NCBI GenBank assembly: GCA_903892415.1
Contig: CAITIQ010000529.1
Location: 1-34,941 of the forward strand
Reading direction: 5' to 3'
Length of the DNA: 34,941 nt
Source of the DNA: an uncultured delta proteobacterium
Lineage (GTDB): Bacteria > Myxococcota_A > Polyangia > Polyangiales > Polyangiaceae
The translations under genes were made by a program, and so were the position numbers. A model generated the notes under the pieces. The model had not been told where the DNA came from. It was given only the letters and a program-made list of their open reading frames with translations, and did not search any database. Positions 24,841 through 33,427 of this stretch are shown here, piece after piece; the stretch's first letter is position 1, and each line of letters opens with the position of its first letter.

Positions 24841-26805
24841 ATGTCCATTCAGCCTCAGTCCACGAACGACAATTCCAACCTAGTGACCGCCATCTCCCGC
24901 TCGATGGCGATGATCGAGTTTGATACCGACGGTACCGTCCGCGAAGCGAACGAGAACTTCTGCGCGCTCATGGGCTACGAGCGGAGCGAGGTCGTTGGCA
25001 AACATCACAAGCAGTTCGTCGAGCCGGGCTACGCGGCAAGCCACGCTTATCGCGAGTTCTGGACGCGACTGCGCAGCGGGCAGTTCCAGTCCGGCGAGTT
25101 TCAGCGCATCAAGAGCGACGGCTCCTCCGTCTGGTTGCAGGCGACCTACAATCCAGTCTTCGACGAGTCGGGCCGGACCTACCGAGTCGTGAAGTTCGCG
25201 CAGGACATCACCGCGCAGCGCGTGGAACGAGACCGCCTTGCCGCGGACTCCGCCGACCAGATCGAGAAGGGGTTGCGCATCAGCGCCGCCCTCGATGGTT
25301 GCAGCACCAATGTCATGATCGCGAACGCCAACTACGAGATCGTGTACATGAATCGCAGCCTGGTTCAGATGCTGCGTGAGAGCGAGTCTGCGATCCAGCG
25401 AGAGCTACCTCAGTTCCGAGTCGAAGGGCTGCTGGGCGCGTGCATCGATCGCTTTCATCGCAACCCAGCCCATCAGCGCCAGTTGCTCGCCAACTTGCGT
25501 GGAGCGCACACGGTCAAGTTGACCCTCGGAGGACGCAACTTCCAGTTGATCGCGGCTTGCGCTCGCGATGCGTCCGACCGCATCGTCGGCTTCTCGGTCG
25601 AGTGGCTCGACCAAACGAACGCGCTCAAAGAGCAGGAGAAGGCCCAGGAGGAGGTGCAGCGGGTGATATCCGGCGCCGTCAACGGAGACCTGACGCAGCG
25701 CATCTCCGCGGACCAATACACCGGCTTCTTCAAGACCGTGGGTGAGGGGATGAACGCACTGCTCGACTCGGTCTCGGATTCGTTCCGTCAAGTGAAGCTC
25801 GCGGCGGAGCAGATTGCACAAGCCTCGGGCGAACTTCGCTCCACCAGCCACCTGATGTCGTCGAGTTCGGTGCAGCTCAACCGCGCCGCGGAGGAGTCCT
25901 CCAGTTCGCTCGATCGGGCCTCGGAGATGGTGAAGGCGAACGCCGAAAACGCCGCCATGGCCAACCAGTTGGTCTCCCAGACGTCGACGGCGGCGCAAGG
26001 CGGCCAAGCGCGGATGGAGGAAATGTCGACGGCGATGTCGGAGATCAACGCCTCGGCCCAGCAGATCGCGCGGATCATCAAGGTGATCGATGAGATCGCC
26101 TTCCAAACCAACCTGCTCGCACTGAACGCGGCGGTAGAGGCCGCGCGCGCAGGCCGTCACGGCAAGGGCTTCGCCGTCGTTGCGCAGGAAGTAAGGAACC
26201 TAGCCGAACGAAGTGCGAAGGCTGCCAAAGAGACGGCGCAATTGATCGAGGACTCCGGCGAGAAGGTCAGTCAGGGTGTACGCATCGCCACGGTCACGCG
26301 CGACTCGCTCAAAGAGATTGTCACCAACGTGGTCAAGGTCGTCGACCTGGCAGGCGAGATCGCCACCGCCAGCGAAGAGCAGGCCCGCACCCTCAAGTCC
26401 ATCTCCGAGTCGATGGGGCAGGTCACCGAGGGGGCTCAGTCGGGCAGCCAGCAATCGAACGAAGTTGCTTCGGCCGCGGAGGAGATGAGCCGCCAGATGG
26501 ATGTCCTCAACCAGCGCATGGCGAAGTACAAGCTGGCCCAACCCGAGGAGTCGCCTTCCGCCGCGCTCGCGAACTTGAGTCCGCAGATGGTCGAGCAGCT
26601 CATGGCCATGCTGCGAAGCGGGCAGGGCTTTGCAGGGGCGTCCAGTCAAGCAAGCGCTCAGCCAAAGCCGAACGGCTACGCGAAGCCCAACGGCCAGACG
26701 AACGGTCACATGAACGGTCACACGAACGGCAAGTCCAACGGCCATGGTGACCCGCGCGCCATCCTTCCCCTCGATCGAGACGAGCGCGGTTTCGGCGGAT
26801 TCTAG
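24841..26805 (+). CDS. Soluble methyl-accepting chemotaxis protein with two PAS-like domains
   Basis: A 654-aa chemoreceptor without transmembrane segments, so probably part of a cytosolic array. PAS domain 1 (about 18-125) has IEFDTDGTVREANENFCALMG. A second PAS-like domain spans about 150-260 (NVMIANANYEIVYMNRSLVQM). A HAMP-like segment follows (VISGAVNGDLTQRISADQY), then the long coiled-coil signalling domain. Its tip is EIAFQTNLLALNAAVEAARAG (418 onward), which binds CheA and CheW. The C-terminus is an Asn-Gly repeat linker ending in DERGFGGF, which may act as a tether for CheR or CheB. ATG 24841 has a strong AGAGGAA; the longer frame lacks this. The neighbouring che genes complete the pathway. 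Confidence 0.95.
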   Translation: MSIQPQSTNDNSNLVTAISRSMAMIEFDTDGTVREANENFCALMGYERSEVVGKHHKQFVEPGYAASHAYREFWTRLRSGQFQSGEFQRIKSDGSSVWLQATYNPVFDESGRTYRVVKFAQDITAQRVERDRLAADSADQIEKGLRISAALDGCSTNVMIANANYEIVYMNRSLVQMLRESESAIQRELPQFRVEGLLGACIDRFHRNPAHQRQLLANLRGAHTVKLTLGGRNFQLIAACARDASDRIVGFSVEWLDQTNALKEQEKAQEEVQRVISGAVNGDLTQRISADQYTGFFKTVGEGMNALLDSVSDSFRQVKLAAEQIAQASGELRSTSHLMSSSSVQLNRAAEESSSSLDRASEMVKANAENAAMANQLVSQTSTAAQGGQARMEEMSTAMSEINASAQQIARIIKVIDEIAFQTNLLALNAAVEAARAGRHGKGFAVVAQEVRNLAERSAKAAKETAQLIEDSGEKVSQGVRIATVTRDSLKEIVTNVVKVVDLAGEIATASEEQARTLKSISESMGQVTEGAQSGSQQSNEVASAAEEMSRQMDVLNQRMAKYKLAQPEESPSAALANLSPQMVEQLMAMLRSGQGFAGASSQASAQPKPNGYAKPNGQTNGHMNGHTNGKSNGHGDPRAILPLDRDERGFGGF

Positions 26806-26849
26806 TCAGTTCTAGCGCGCGGCCGATAAGAATCGCCGAGCAAAACCGA

Positions 26850-26880
26850 GACGAACCGTCGCCACGCGCGACGGTTTGTC
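26850..26880. terminator. Bidirectional terminator between the chemoreceptor and lipoprotein genes
   Basis: A 13-bp stem with one G-U pair (26850-26862 with 26868-26880) has a 5-nt loop, CACGC. It lies between two convergent genes. TT and TTT fragments follow on the plus strand. Confidence 0.7.
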
Positions 26881-26896
26881 TTCGCGCGTTTAGAGC

Positions 26897-28030
26897 TCAC
26901 GGATTGTTGAGGAACGAACAGGAGGCAGTTGACGGCAAGGTCTCAGGCGGGCACCCATCGGCCGGCTGCGTCACTGTCACAGGTGCACCCACGAGCGCCG
27001 GGTCGGCATCGAAGGCGATGCTGAACGAAAGGGCGTCGCAGGTTTCTACGGGGTTGGGAGAGCCGGAGTTGATGTCGAGGCTCTCACAAATCTTCTTCTT
27101 CAGAATGATGAAGGTGGGGTCATCGGTGCAGATGGCTCCGACCCGATCGACACGAAAGTCGTCGAAGGACTTGAAGAGCTCGCTCGCGGGCCACTTGCCC
27201 GTAGCGACTCCGTTGCGCAGAGCAAGCCCGTTGGCGGTCGGTTCGATCGTCGCGACGAAGAAGGCTCCTTCCAGATCCACGCGCAAGGCGGAGCCGTTGG
27301 GATCGCGCAGCACGAGCACGACTTGCTCGAGCGAAACCACCAGCGTGTGGTTCGTTACATAGGCTTTGGTCGTGGTGTTCTTCGGCTGATCCAGAGAAGT
27401 GCCGTCGACGAGCGACTCTGGATCGACCGGTAGTTCGTCGAGCCCATCCCAAAGCGGCGGATCTGTCGGAAGGGTGTTGAACGCGCTTACGGTGACTACC
27501 GGGTCATCCGCTTGCTCGTTGTAGCCCTCAACCCGAATCAATAGCGACCAGGCGCCATTGTTTGCACCGCTGGACATGTTGGAGCTGTCGAAGCCAGCGA
27601 GACTGAGCTGTTTGAACAGCTTGGCTGCTTGGGTGTCCACACCGCCAGCTTCGTCGCAAGCATCCACATCGTTCGCTCCAGGCGGCGCGGCGCAGCTCGT
27701 CGCAAACGTTGGATCGACATCTCCCTCCGGGTTGCAGGTGCAGCGCCCATCGAGATCGAACCCGGGAACAGACTCCGCATCCTCGCCCAAGTAGACGTTA
27801 CGTACCCCCACCGTGAACGTGGTCGTGCCGGTATCCGCTGCAGCGGGTTTCACTGGCGGTAACACGAGCTCGCACACCAAAGGCGCGCCCGCTTCCCCTC
27901 CGCTTCCACCCGCGCCCGGGGCCGCGCCGGCTCCGCCAGCACCACCGGTCTGCGCGACGAAATCGCCCTCGAGACCAGCCACGGCGTGGCACCCCAACGT
28001 AAGCAGCAAGCACAACCGACTCGACTTCAA
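26897..28030 (-). CDS. Secreted lipoprotein of unknown function with Gly/Ala-rich linker
   Basis: A 377-aa exported protein. LCLLLTLGC is a signal peptide ending in a lipobox with Cys14. A Gly/Ala/Pro-rich linker (about 29-49) follows, a style common in lipoproteins of Polyangiales. The rest is a beta-rich domain with several Cys, including CTCNPEG and paired cysteines near the end, which may form disulfides. I recognise no family. The start is uncertain: TTG 28030 is in frame with GAGGG too close, and a second TTG lies five codons later, but either keeps the signal peptide. It is the last gene of a co-directional eight-gene run, 39 bp after the PEGA/TPR-like gene. Confidence 0.7.
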   Translation of the reverse strand: MKSSRLCLLLTLGCHAVAGLEGDFVAQTGGAGGAGAAPGAGGSGGEAGAPLVCELVLPPVKPAAADTGTTTFTVGVRNVYLGEDAESVPGFDLDGRCTCNPEGDVDPTFATSCAAPPGANDVDACDEAGGVDTQAAKLFKQLSLAGFDSSNMSSGANNGAWSLLIRVEGYNEQADDPVVTVSAFNTLPTDPPLWDGLDELPVDPESLVDGTSLDQPKNTTTKAYVTNHTLVVSLEQVVLVLRDPNGSALRVDLEGAFFVATIEPTANGLALRNGVATGKWPASELFKSFDDFRVDRVGAICTDDPTFIILKKKICESLDINSGSPNPVETCDALSFSIAFDADPALVGAPVTVTQPADGCPPETLPSTASCSFLNNP

Positions 28031-28069
28031 GCCCTCGGAGCTTAGCCGATTCCAAGGCCCACGGTTGCG

Positions 28070-29071
28070 CTAGAACGAACCCGAGATGGCTGCGCCGAGC
28101 TCCGAGGCTCCACCGCTGATCCCAACCTGCAGCTGCACTTCGCTTGGCTCCAACACAAACTCGAGTACGAGGAACGTGGTCGCGGCCGCGCCGAACACTC
28201 CGGCCAGGACAAACGCGACGTTGGAAGCAGTTGCAAAGCGGTCACCCTCCGAGAGTGCGTCGAGTCCAGTCGCTGTGCAGGCATTCTCGGGACACTCAGC
28301 GCTTACCACCGCACCCAAGTCAATCGCTCGAACGCCAGCTCCAATTCCGAAACCGAGCCCAACTGCTGCCACACCCGCCGTGGCGACGAACGCTGGCAAT
28401 GGCCAGCTCGGCTTTGGTGCTTTCGGCTTCGCCTCCGCCGGCGAGCGCTTGAGTGGCCCGCATTCCACCTCGCTGCTCGCGCCCTCCGCGATCTTCAGGT
28501 CTTTGACGAAGGGCTCGAAGCCCGGAGCACGCACCTCGAGCCGATGCTCGCCCGGATCTACGGCGAGCTCGGTGCCGATGGCCGCCGCCCCCAAGGTGGT
28601 GCCATCCAAGCTCAAGACCGCTCCGGCTGGCAAAGGCGTGGACGCGACGAGCCGCAGGTGAGGGATCTTCGGTTCGAGGCTCTTGAGCTTCTTCTTGATC
28701 AGCGCGACGCGTGCACTGTTGTTGCGCTCGCGAGCCAACTCCTCGGCGATTTGATAGGTCCCGAAGGCTGTAGCGAGCCGCCCGAGCTTCTCCTGACAAT
28801 CCGCGAGATTGAGCGCTGTTCCCGAAGCTGGATCGAGTCGCTGGCTCTCCGCGAGCTTTTCGCAGGCCTTGGTCGGGTCCTTGCTGAGCAGCGCTTTCCC
28901 TTCCTTGAACAGTGACTCGGCGAGCGCCTTCTCCTGCGCGGTGGCGGCTGCTGCAGCGGCCGGATTGAAAAGGGTGCAGACCAACGCAAACACCGTTGCA
29001 GCGCCTAACGTTGCCCTCCCGCGCGCTGAACTCCTTCGGACTTTGCCGAGTCTGCGGGCTGCGGTCGCCAT
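28070..29071 (-). CDS. Exported TPR-like and PEGA-domain membrane protein
   Basis: A 333-aa envelope protein. The basic N-terminus and hydrophobic stretch (about 21-43) are a signal peptide or anchor. Residues 46-125 are TPR-like helices of the type frequent in Sorangium relatives (AESLFKEGKALL, ACEKLAESQRLDPASGTALN, LADCQEKLG). Residues 138-200 are a PEGA-like beta domain (VLSLDGTTLG, VDPGEHRLEVRAPGF), often found in surface-associated proteins. Two membrane helices lie at about 226-246 and 283-306. No enzymatic motif is seen. Such proteins are commonly encoded next to Ser/Thr kinases in these bacteria, as here (48 bp after the kinase gene), suggesting a kinase substrate or accessory. ATG 29071 has GGTGG 7 nt upstream. 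Confidence 0.75.
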   Translation of the reverse strand: MATAARRLGKVRRSSARGRATLGAATVFALVCTLFNPAAAAAATAQEKALAESLFKEGKALLSKDPTKACEKLAESQRLDPASGTALNLADCQEKLGRLATAFGTYQIAEELARERNNSARVALIKKKLKSLEPKIPHLRLVASTPLPAGAVLSLDGTTLGAAAIGTELAVDPGEHRLEVRAPGFEPFVKDLKIAEGASSEVECGPLKRSPAEAKPKAPKPSWPLPAFVATAGVAAVGLGFGIGAGVRAIDLGAVVSAECPENACTATGLDALSEGDRFATASNVAFVLAGVFGAAATTFLVLEFVLEPSEVQLQVGISGGASELGAAISGSF

Positions 29072-29119
29072 CGAACGACCACCGTCTTAACACACGTGCC
29101 CGCCCGCTCGAAGCCGTGC

Positions 29120-30436
29120 TCAGAGTCGGTCGTTGTACAAGTCCTGCACCGGCGGCGGGCGCGGACGGTTGGCGGACGCTGGCTTCTCGGCGCTTGAACT
29201 CGGGGGCGCGGCGTTCGTTGGGAGCGCGCTTGTGGTCGCGCCCGAAGCAGCGGTCGACACGTGTTGCAGCTCCAACTCGGAAGTCGCCGTCGGCCGAGCA
29301 GGAAGTTGCGGCGTCGCGCTCACGGTAGGAGCAGCCGGTTCTCCGCGCCAGCGGTACCCGACGTAGAAGGAGAGGAACGCCACCACGAACGCGAAGGCGA
29401 TGGCACTCGCGGCGACGATCCTCAAGCGCTTGGCGTTGGCCTGCGCCAAGAGTTCCGCCGTTGGCTCCGATGCGGGTGCCGAGGGCTGCGTCACCTCGAC
29501 GACGGCTGTGGTCAATGCCAGGGCAGGGGGCTCGTCGGGCTCGACTGTCGAGGCAGTCGTCGACGGCGACGACGGCAACGGCCGCGCGAGTTCCAACTCC
29601 AACTCGCGCGCCGATTGGTAGCGAAGGGCAGGGTCGCGCTGCAAACAGCGGCTGACGATCTCGGAGAGCGCTGGGTCGCAGTGCGGCGCAACGTCGAGCA
29701 AACGTCGCGGCGTATCCCTCAAGAGCGAGACCAACACGTCTCCAGCGTGCTGCCCTCCGAGCGGAAAGCCGCCGCTTACCATGCGAAACAAAAGCACGCC
29801 CACCGACCACAAATCCGACCGAGCGTCCGCTGAGTGAGAGGCCTCGAGTTGTTCGGGCGCCATGTAGTGCGGAGAGCCGAGAACGAGCTCGGGCGAGGTG
29901 AGCGTATGCTCGAGCGGGCTGTCGAGTTTGGAAACGCCGAAGTCGAGGATCTTCAGCTCCGTCCCGTGATCCGTCTCTGCAAGGAACAGGTTGGCCGGCT
30001 TTAGGTCGCGGTGAACGATGCCATGTTCGTGCACGTGGGCTAGCCCCACACAAACCTGGCGAGCCCAACGCACCGCCTCTTCGACGGGGAGGCTGCCCTG
30101 TTCGGCGAGGACCGAGCGTAAGTCTCGACCAACCAGCCGCTCCATCACCAGGAACGGCGAACCAGTCGGACCAAGCCCAGCGTCAAAGACCTCGACGACA
30201 TGCGGACTGCGCAGCGAGGCCATGAGGCGGGCCTCGCGTAACACGCGCTCGCGCACTTCCCGACGCTCAACCAACTCCGAGCGCAACAGCTTGATCGCAA
30301 CTTTGCGGCGCGTGATGAGGTGCTCGGCCTCGTACACCACACCCATGCCGCCCGCGGACAGCTTCCGTTGAATGCTGTAGGTATCGGCTAGGACAGTCCC
30401 TTCGAGGGCGTCTTCGGAAGGGGGATCAGCGCGCAA
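29120..30436 (-). CDS. Ser/Thr protein kinase with C-terminal membrane helix
   Basis: A Hanks-type kinase of 438 aa. Gly-rich loop SAGGMGVVY (27-35), Lys49 (VAIKLL), catalytic VHRDLKPAN with Asp144, DFG Asp166, and LGSPHYMAPEQ in the activation segment are all present, so it should be active. The kinase domain covers about 20-285. A Pro/Thr/Ala-rich juxtamembrane linker leads to a transmembrane helix (about 340-361) and a roughly 75-residue Pro/Ser/Ala-rich outer tail with no recognised sensor domain. The start is probably TTG 30436, since no ATG or GTG is available before the domain; the ribosome-binding site is weak. It sits 17 bp after the desaturase gene and 48 bp before the PEGA/TPR-like gene. 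Confidence 0.93.
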   Translation of the reverse strand: MRADPPSEDALEGTVLADTYSIQRKLSAGGMGVVYEAEHLITRRKVAIKLLRSELVERREVRERVLREARLMASLRSPHVVEVFDAGLGPTGSPFLVMERLVGRDLRSVLAEQGSLPVEEAVRWARQVCVGLAHVHEHGIVHRDLKPANLFLAETDHGTELKILDFGVSKLDSPLEHTLTSPELVLGSPHYMAPEQLEASHSADARSDLWSVGVLLFRMVSGGFPLGGQHAGDVLVSLLRDTPRRLLDVAPHCDPALSEIVSRCLQRDPALRYQSARELELELARPLPSSPSTTASTVEPDEPPALALTTAVVEVTQPSAPASEPTAELLAQANAKRLRIVAASAIAFAFVVAFLSFYVGYRWRGEPAAPTVSATPQLPARPTATSELELQHVSTAASGATTSALPTNAAPPSSSAEKPASANRPRPPPVQDLYNDRL

Positions 30437-30453
30437 CTACGGGAGCGTACGGG

Positions 30454-31293
30454 TCACTCCGCACCTTCGGCAAGGGAAGCGTCGGCTGGCTCGACGTAGG
30501 TTTCCGCGAGCCCCATCTCTTGCTCCTTGCTTATGCGTACCCAGCCCATGTCGGCGAACACCCGGATCACCCAATACGCCGGATCAAACTCCCAAGAGCG
30601 GGCGGCAAAGTTGAGGGCCTGACCGTAGCGATGGTGGTTGTTCTGAAACAGTTCCCCCATGGTGACGAAGTCAAAGGGCAATGAGTTGCGGCTCTTGTCC
30701 CGGGTGGAGAAGTTCCTGTAGCCGTACTTGTGACCGCACCAGTTGACGATCGCCCCGTGAAGAGGGCCCATGAACCAATGCATCGGCAAGAGCACAAAGA
30801 ACGCCCAGTGCGGTGCGAAGATGAAGTACGGAATCGAGTAGGCGGCGCCGAACGCGAGCCGCGTCATCCACGAATCCCCCACCTTCTCCAGGGCCGGCCA
30901 ACTCGGATATCCGCCGGTGAAACGCTCTTCAGGCTCAATGGCGCCGGACCACAAGCCCGCGTAGCGAGTCGCGGTCTTGACGTTCATGTCGACGAAACCC
31001 TTTGAAGAGTGCGGCGAATGCGGGTCTTGAGGTCCGTCCGAGTAGGCATGGTGCTCGCGATGCAAGATCGCGTAGCCGCGCGGGTTCAAATAGCTCGACC
31101 CCTGAAACAAGAAGGTCAAGAAGTGAAAGACCCGCTCAGCGCGAGGCGACATCGAGAACATGCGGTGCGCGCCGTAGCGGTGGAGAAAGAAGGTCTGCAT
31201 GAACACGGACAGCAGCCAGTGGCCTACAAAAAACGAAAGAACGATCGCCATACGCTGGCCAGCATGGTCGGGACCACGTCGCGTTAGGGTCAC
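30454..31293 (-). CDS. Membrane fatty-acid (acyl-CoA type) desaturase
   Basis: A 279-aa integral-membrane di-iron enzyme that inserts a double bond in fatty acyl chains, altering membrane fluidity. The histidine boxes are HRYGAH (38-43), HREHH (78-82) and NNHHRYG (219-224, His220-221), with an extra His188 in NWCGHKYG. This is the layout of delta-9 desaturases. Hydrophobic segments lie at about 15-38, 55-75 and 150-185. The start is GTG 31293, 17 bp after the histidine-kinase stop, or ATG 31251 (residue 15); neither has a strong Shine-Dalgarno. The substrate could be acyl-CoA, acyl-ACP or a phospholipid. Being next to a sensor kinase recalls the DesK-desaturase pairing of Bacillus, although this kinase is of a different family. 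Confidence 0.9.
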   Translation of the reverse strand: MTLTRRGPDHAGQRMAIVLSFFVGHWLLSVFMQTFFLHRYGAHRMFSMSPRAERVFHFLTFLFQGSSYLNPRGYAILHREHHAYSDGPQDPHSPHSSKGFVDMNVKTATRYAGLWSGAIEPEERFTGGYPSWPALEKVGDSWMTRLAFGAAYSIPYFIFAPHWAFFVLLPMHWFMGPLHGAIVNWCGHKYGYRNFSTRDKSRNSLPFDFVTMGELFQNNHHRYGQALNFAARSWEFDPAYWVIRVFADMGWVRISKEQEMGLAETYVEPADASLAEGAE

Positions 31294-31310
31294 ACTCGGT
31301 CAGAATTGCG

Positions 31311-32750
31311 TCACGAAGCGACTTTCCTGCCGCGCGAAGCAGGTCCAGCCGAGGACGCAGGCTCTCGCGGAAAGGCGAGGGCGAAGCTAGTGCCGTTCTC
31401 GCTCGTGACCGAAATGTCTCCCCCCATCGACTCTACGAGGTGTTTGACGATCGCGAGTCCCAGTCCGGCGCCACCTCGGTCTCGGCTACGACCTGCATCG
31501 ATGCGGTAGAACCGCTCAAATATACGAGGTAGGTGCACCGCCTCGATGCCCGGTCCGTCGTCCGAAACGGTGAGGACCACGCGCTTGTCATCCGCATCCA
31601 CCGCCAAGCGAACCGCGCCATTTTCGCGTCCGTACTTGATGGCGTTCTCAACCAAGTTCTCGAGCACCTGCTCCAAACGCGTCTCGTCCCCGTGGATGCT
31701 CAGCCCCGGCGGCACCGCGTTTTCGAGCTTCATGCCGCGCGCCCCAGCTTTTGCCGACATTGTCTCGACGACGTTGGCGGCAACGACGAACACCTCGACA
31801 GGCTCATGCGGAACATCCGAGCGAGGCTCCGCCTCGATCTTAGAAAGCTGGAGCAAGCCTTCGACCAAGGCATGAATGCGTTGGGCGTGTTTGTGAAGCA
31901 ACTGCATGAAATGAAGTTGCTGTTCGCGATCGAGCGTCCCATTGATGAGGGTCTCTGCGCAGCCTTGAATGGCCGCCACAGGGGTCCTTAGCTCGTGGGT
32001 GACGTTGGCTACGAAGTCTCGGCGAGTGAGCTCCAGCTTGCCGATCCGCTCAAGGTCGGTTTTGAGCGTCTTGGCCAGCGCTGAAAGCACCTCTGCGAGT
32101 TGACCAAACTCATCCCGAGGCAATTCGGGAAAGTTCGGTGCGTAGTCCCCCTGGGCAATGCGCGAAGCCTCGAGTGCCATCGCCCGCAAGGGTCTCGCGA
32201 CCAAGCGTGACGCCAAGAGGGCGAGTCCTAGGCCCAGCACCAGCGCTGCGACCATTGCGATCGCAAGCCGAAGTCGCATGTCACCAAGTGGCCCTTCAAT
32301 GTCGCGACTCGACCGCGCCAGCCTGACCACCAAGCCATCGGAGGAGGGGATGGCGACATAGTGCGTACGGTCGCCGGCGCGAACGCGCTCGGCCAAGCCA
32401 CGCCCAAAACTGCGGGCGTCGAGAACCTCGCTCGGCGCTGTGCATGGTCCGCCGTCGCTCAGGGGATCGGCGTCGGGTACGGAGGTTCCAACCACGCAGT
32501 TGTCGCGATCGAAGATCACGACCTCCGACTGGACCACTTGCGCCAAGCGCCCCGCTACGCGGTTTGGGTGGCGCGTCGAGCTAACCCAGTCACCCGCTCC
32601 ACGTGCTTGCTCAAGGAGCCGCTGGTCGCGTTCCGCTTCGAGGTCAGCAGCGAGTGAGCGCTCAAGCAGGATGGCCACAAGAAAAAAGGCCACGAGCACT
32701 AAACCGAAGTGACTCGCGACCAGCTTTTCTCGAAACGTGAACCGATTCAA
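31311..32750 (-). CDS. Membrane sensor histidine kinase, PhoR-like, without an adjacent response regulator
   Basis: A 479-aa kinase. Transmembrane helices at about 12-34 and 160-181 enclose a periplasmic domain of some 125 residues with no clear family. A HAMP domain (about 182-235) follows. The HisKA H-box DFVANVTHELRTPVAA carries phospho-acceptor His252. The ATPase domain has the N-box NLVENAIKYG, DDGPGIE and GGAGLGLAIVKHLVE. This is the layout of PhoR/WalK kinases. The start is TTG 32750 with GGGG five nt upstream, and that GGGG is the 3' arm of a hairpin. No response-regulator gene lies beside it, so it is an orphan kinase in this window. It lies between the ExbD-like genes and the desaturase gene. 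Confidence 0.93.
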   Translation of the reverse strand: MNRFTFREKLVASHFGLVLVAFFLVAILLERSLAADLEAERDQRLLEQARGAGDWVSSTRHPNRVAGRLAQVVQSEVVIFDRDNCVVGTSVPDADPLSDGGPCTAPSEVLDARSFGRGLAERVRAGDRTHYVAIPSSDGLVVRLARSSRDIEGPLGDMRLRLAIAMVAALVLGLGLALLASRLVARPLRAMALEASRIAQGDYAPNFPELPRDEFGQLAEVLSALAKTLKTDLERIGKLELTRRDFVANVTHELRTPVAAIQGCAETLINGTLDREQQLHFMQLLHKHAQRIHALVEGLLQLSKIEAEPRSDVPHEPVEVFVVAANVVETMSAKAGARGMKLENAVPPGLSIHGDETRLEQVLENLVENAIKYGRENGAVRLAVDADDKRVVLTVSDDGPGIEAVHLPRIFERFYRIDAGRSRDRGGAGLGLAIVKHLVESMGGDISVTSENGTSFALAFPREPASSAGPASRGRKVAS

Positions 32751-32755
32751 CTCAA

Positions 32756-32781
32756 CCCCGCGGTTCTAAGGCTCCGCGGGG
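32756..32781 (-). promoter_or_regulatory. Hairpin over the ribosome-binding site of the histidine kinase gene
   Basis: Read on the minus strand, CCCCGCGG pairs perfectly with CCGCGGGG around a 10-nt loop. The final GGGG is the only Shine-Dalgarno candidate for the TTG start 5 nt later. The stem could therefore limit translation, or act as an internal partial terminator in the operon. Confidence 0.5.
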
Positions 32782-32797
32782 AGGAGACGGGACATCA

Positions 32798-33415
32798 TCA
32801 CTTCTTTCCGGTGCGCATCAGCAAGTGGTACTTGCCGAACTCGCACTGGCCGGCAGTGTAGAGAACCTCGAACAGCAAGCGGTAGGGCGTGTCCTCATCA
32901 GCCACGATGATGGCTTCCGACGTGGACGCGTCCTTCTTGGTCTGCAGTCGAATCTGACGGTCGTTCTCGCGATACTTCTGAAGAACCAACGCGAGCGGGT
33001 TGATGTAGAGGTCGTTCGGGCCGTTGCGCTTGTGACGCGCATCGAGGCCGGTCTGACCGAGCTGCCGAGAGTCGGAGTACTCGACGATGGGCTCCTCCTC
33101 ATCGCCGACCGAGATCTGCGTCTTGGAGATGCGAATGATGACACCCTCTTCGCCGGGCTCGACAGTCAGTACGCTGGCGGGAAGTTGGAGGTCTTCATTC
33201 TGAGGAATGCTGGTCGTGCTGGCGGCCAAGCTCTTGAGCACGAACACCAGCACGATGGTCATGAGATCGAGCATCGCCGTGATGTTGAGGAAGTCGATCT
33301 CGTGCTCACGTTCATTCCGCCGCTTGGACTTACGTAGCGCGGCCTTGAACACTGCCAAGCTCGCCTTCGGCGGCGCGGGACGGGTTGACGCCCCGGGTGC
33401 TTTTGAATCACTCAT
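32798..33415 (-). CDS. ExbD/TolR-family proton-channel subunit (second copy)
   Basis: A 205-aa single-span membrane protein. The N-terminal cytosolic segment is basic (KAALRKSKRRNEREHEID). One membrane helix (about 43-63) carries the essential acidic residue Asp50 (NITAMLDLMTIVLVFVL). The rest is a periplasmic domain of about 140 residues. ExbD/TolR proteins form the stator-like channel with ExbB/TolQ and use the proton gradient to do work across the envelope. The periplasmic part is longer than in E. coli ExbD (about 141 aa total) and has an Asp/Glu-rich insertion. It starts 12 bp after the first ExbD-like gene. It is the partner of the TolQ-like protein. Confidence 0.9.
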   Translation of the reverse strand: MSDSKAPGASTRPAPPKASLAVFKAALRKSKRRNEREHEIDFLNITAMLDLMTIVLVFVLKSLAASTTSIPQNEDLQLPASVLTVEPGEEGVIIRISKTQISVGDEEEPIVEYSDSRQLGQTGLDARHKRNGPNDLYINPLALVLQKYRENDRQIRLQTKKDASTSEAIIVADEDTPYRLLFEVLYTAGQCEFGKYHLLMRTGKK

Positions 33416-33427
33416 GGCTAGCCGTCC

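Noticed and set aside
28320..30068. 582-codon open frame on the minus strand
   Set aside because: It overlaps the Ser/Thr kinase and PEGA/TPR-like genes in another frame. Its product is Arg-rich and featureless, as expected for a shadow frame in GC-rich DNA.
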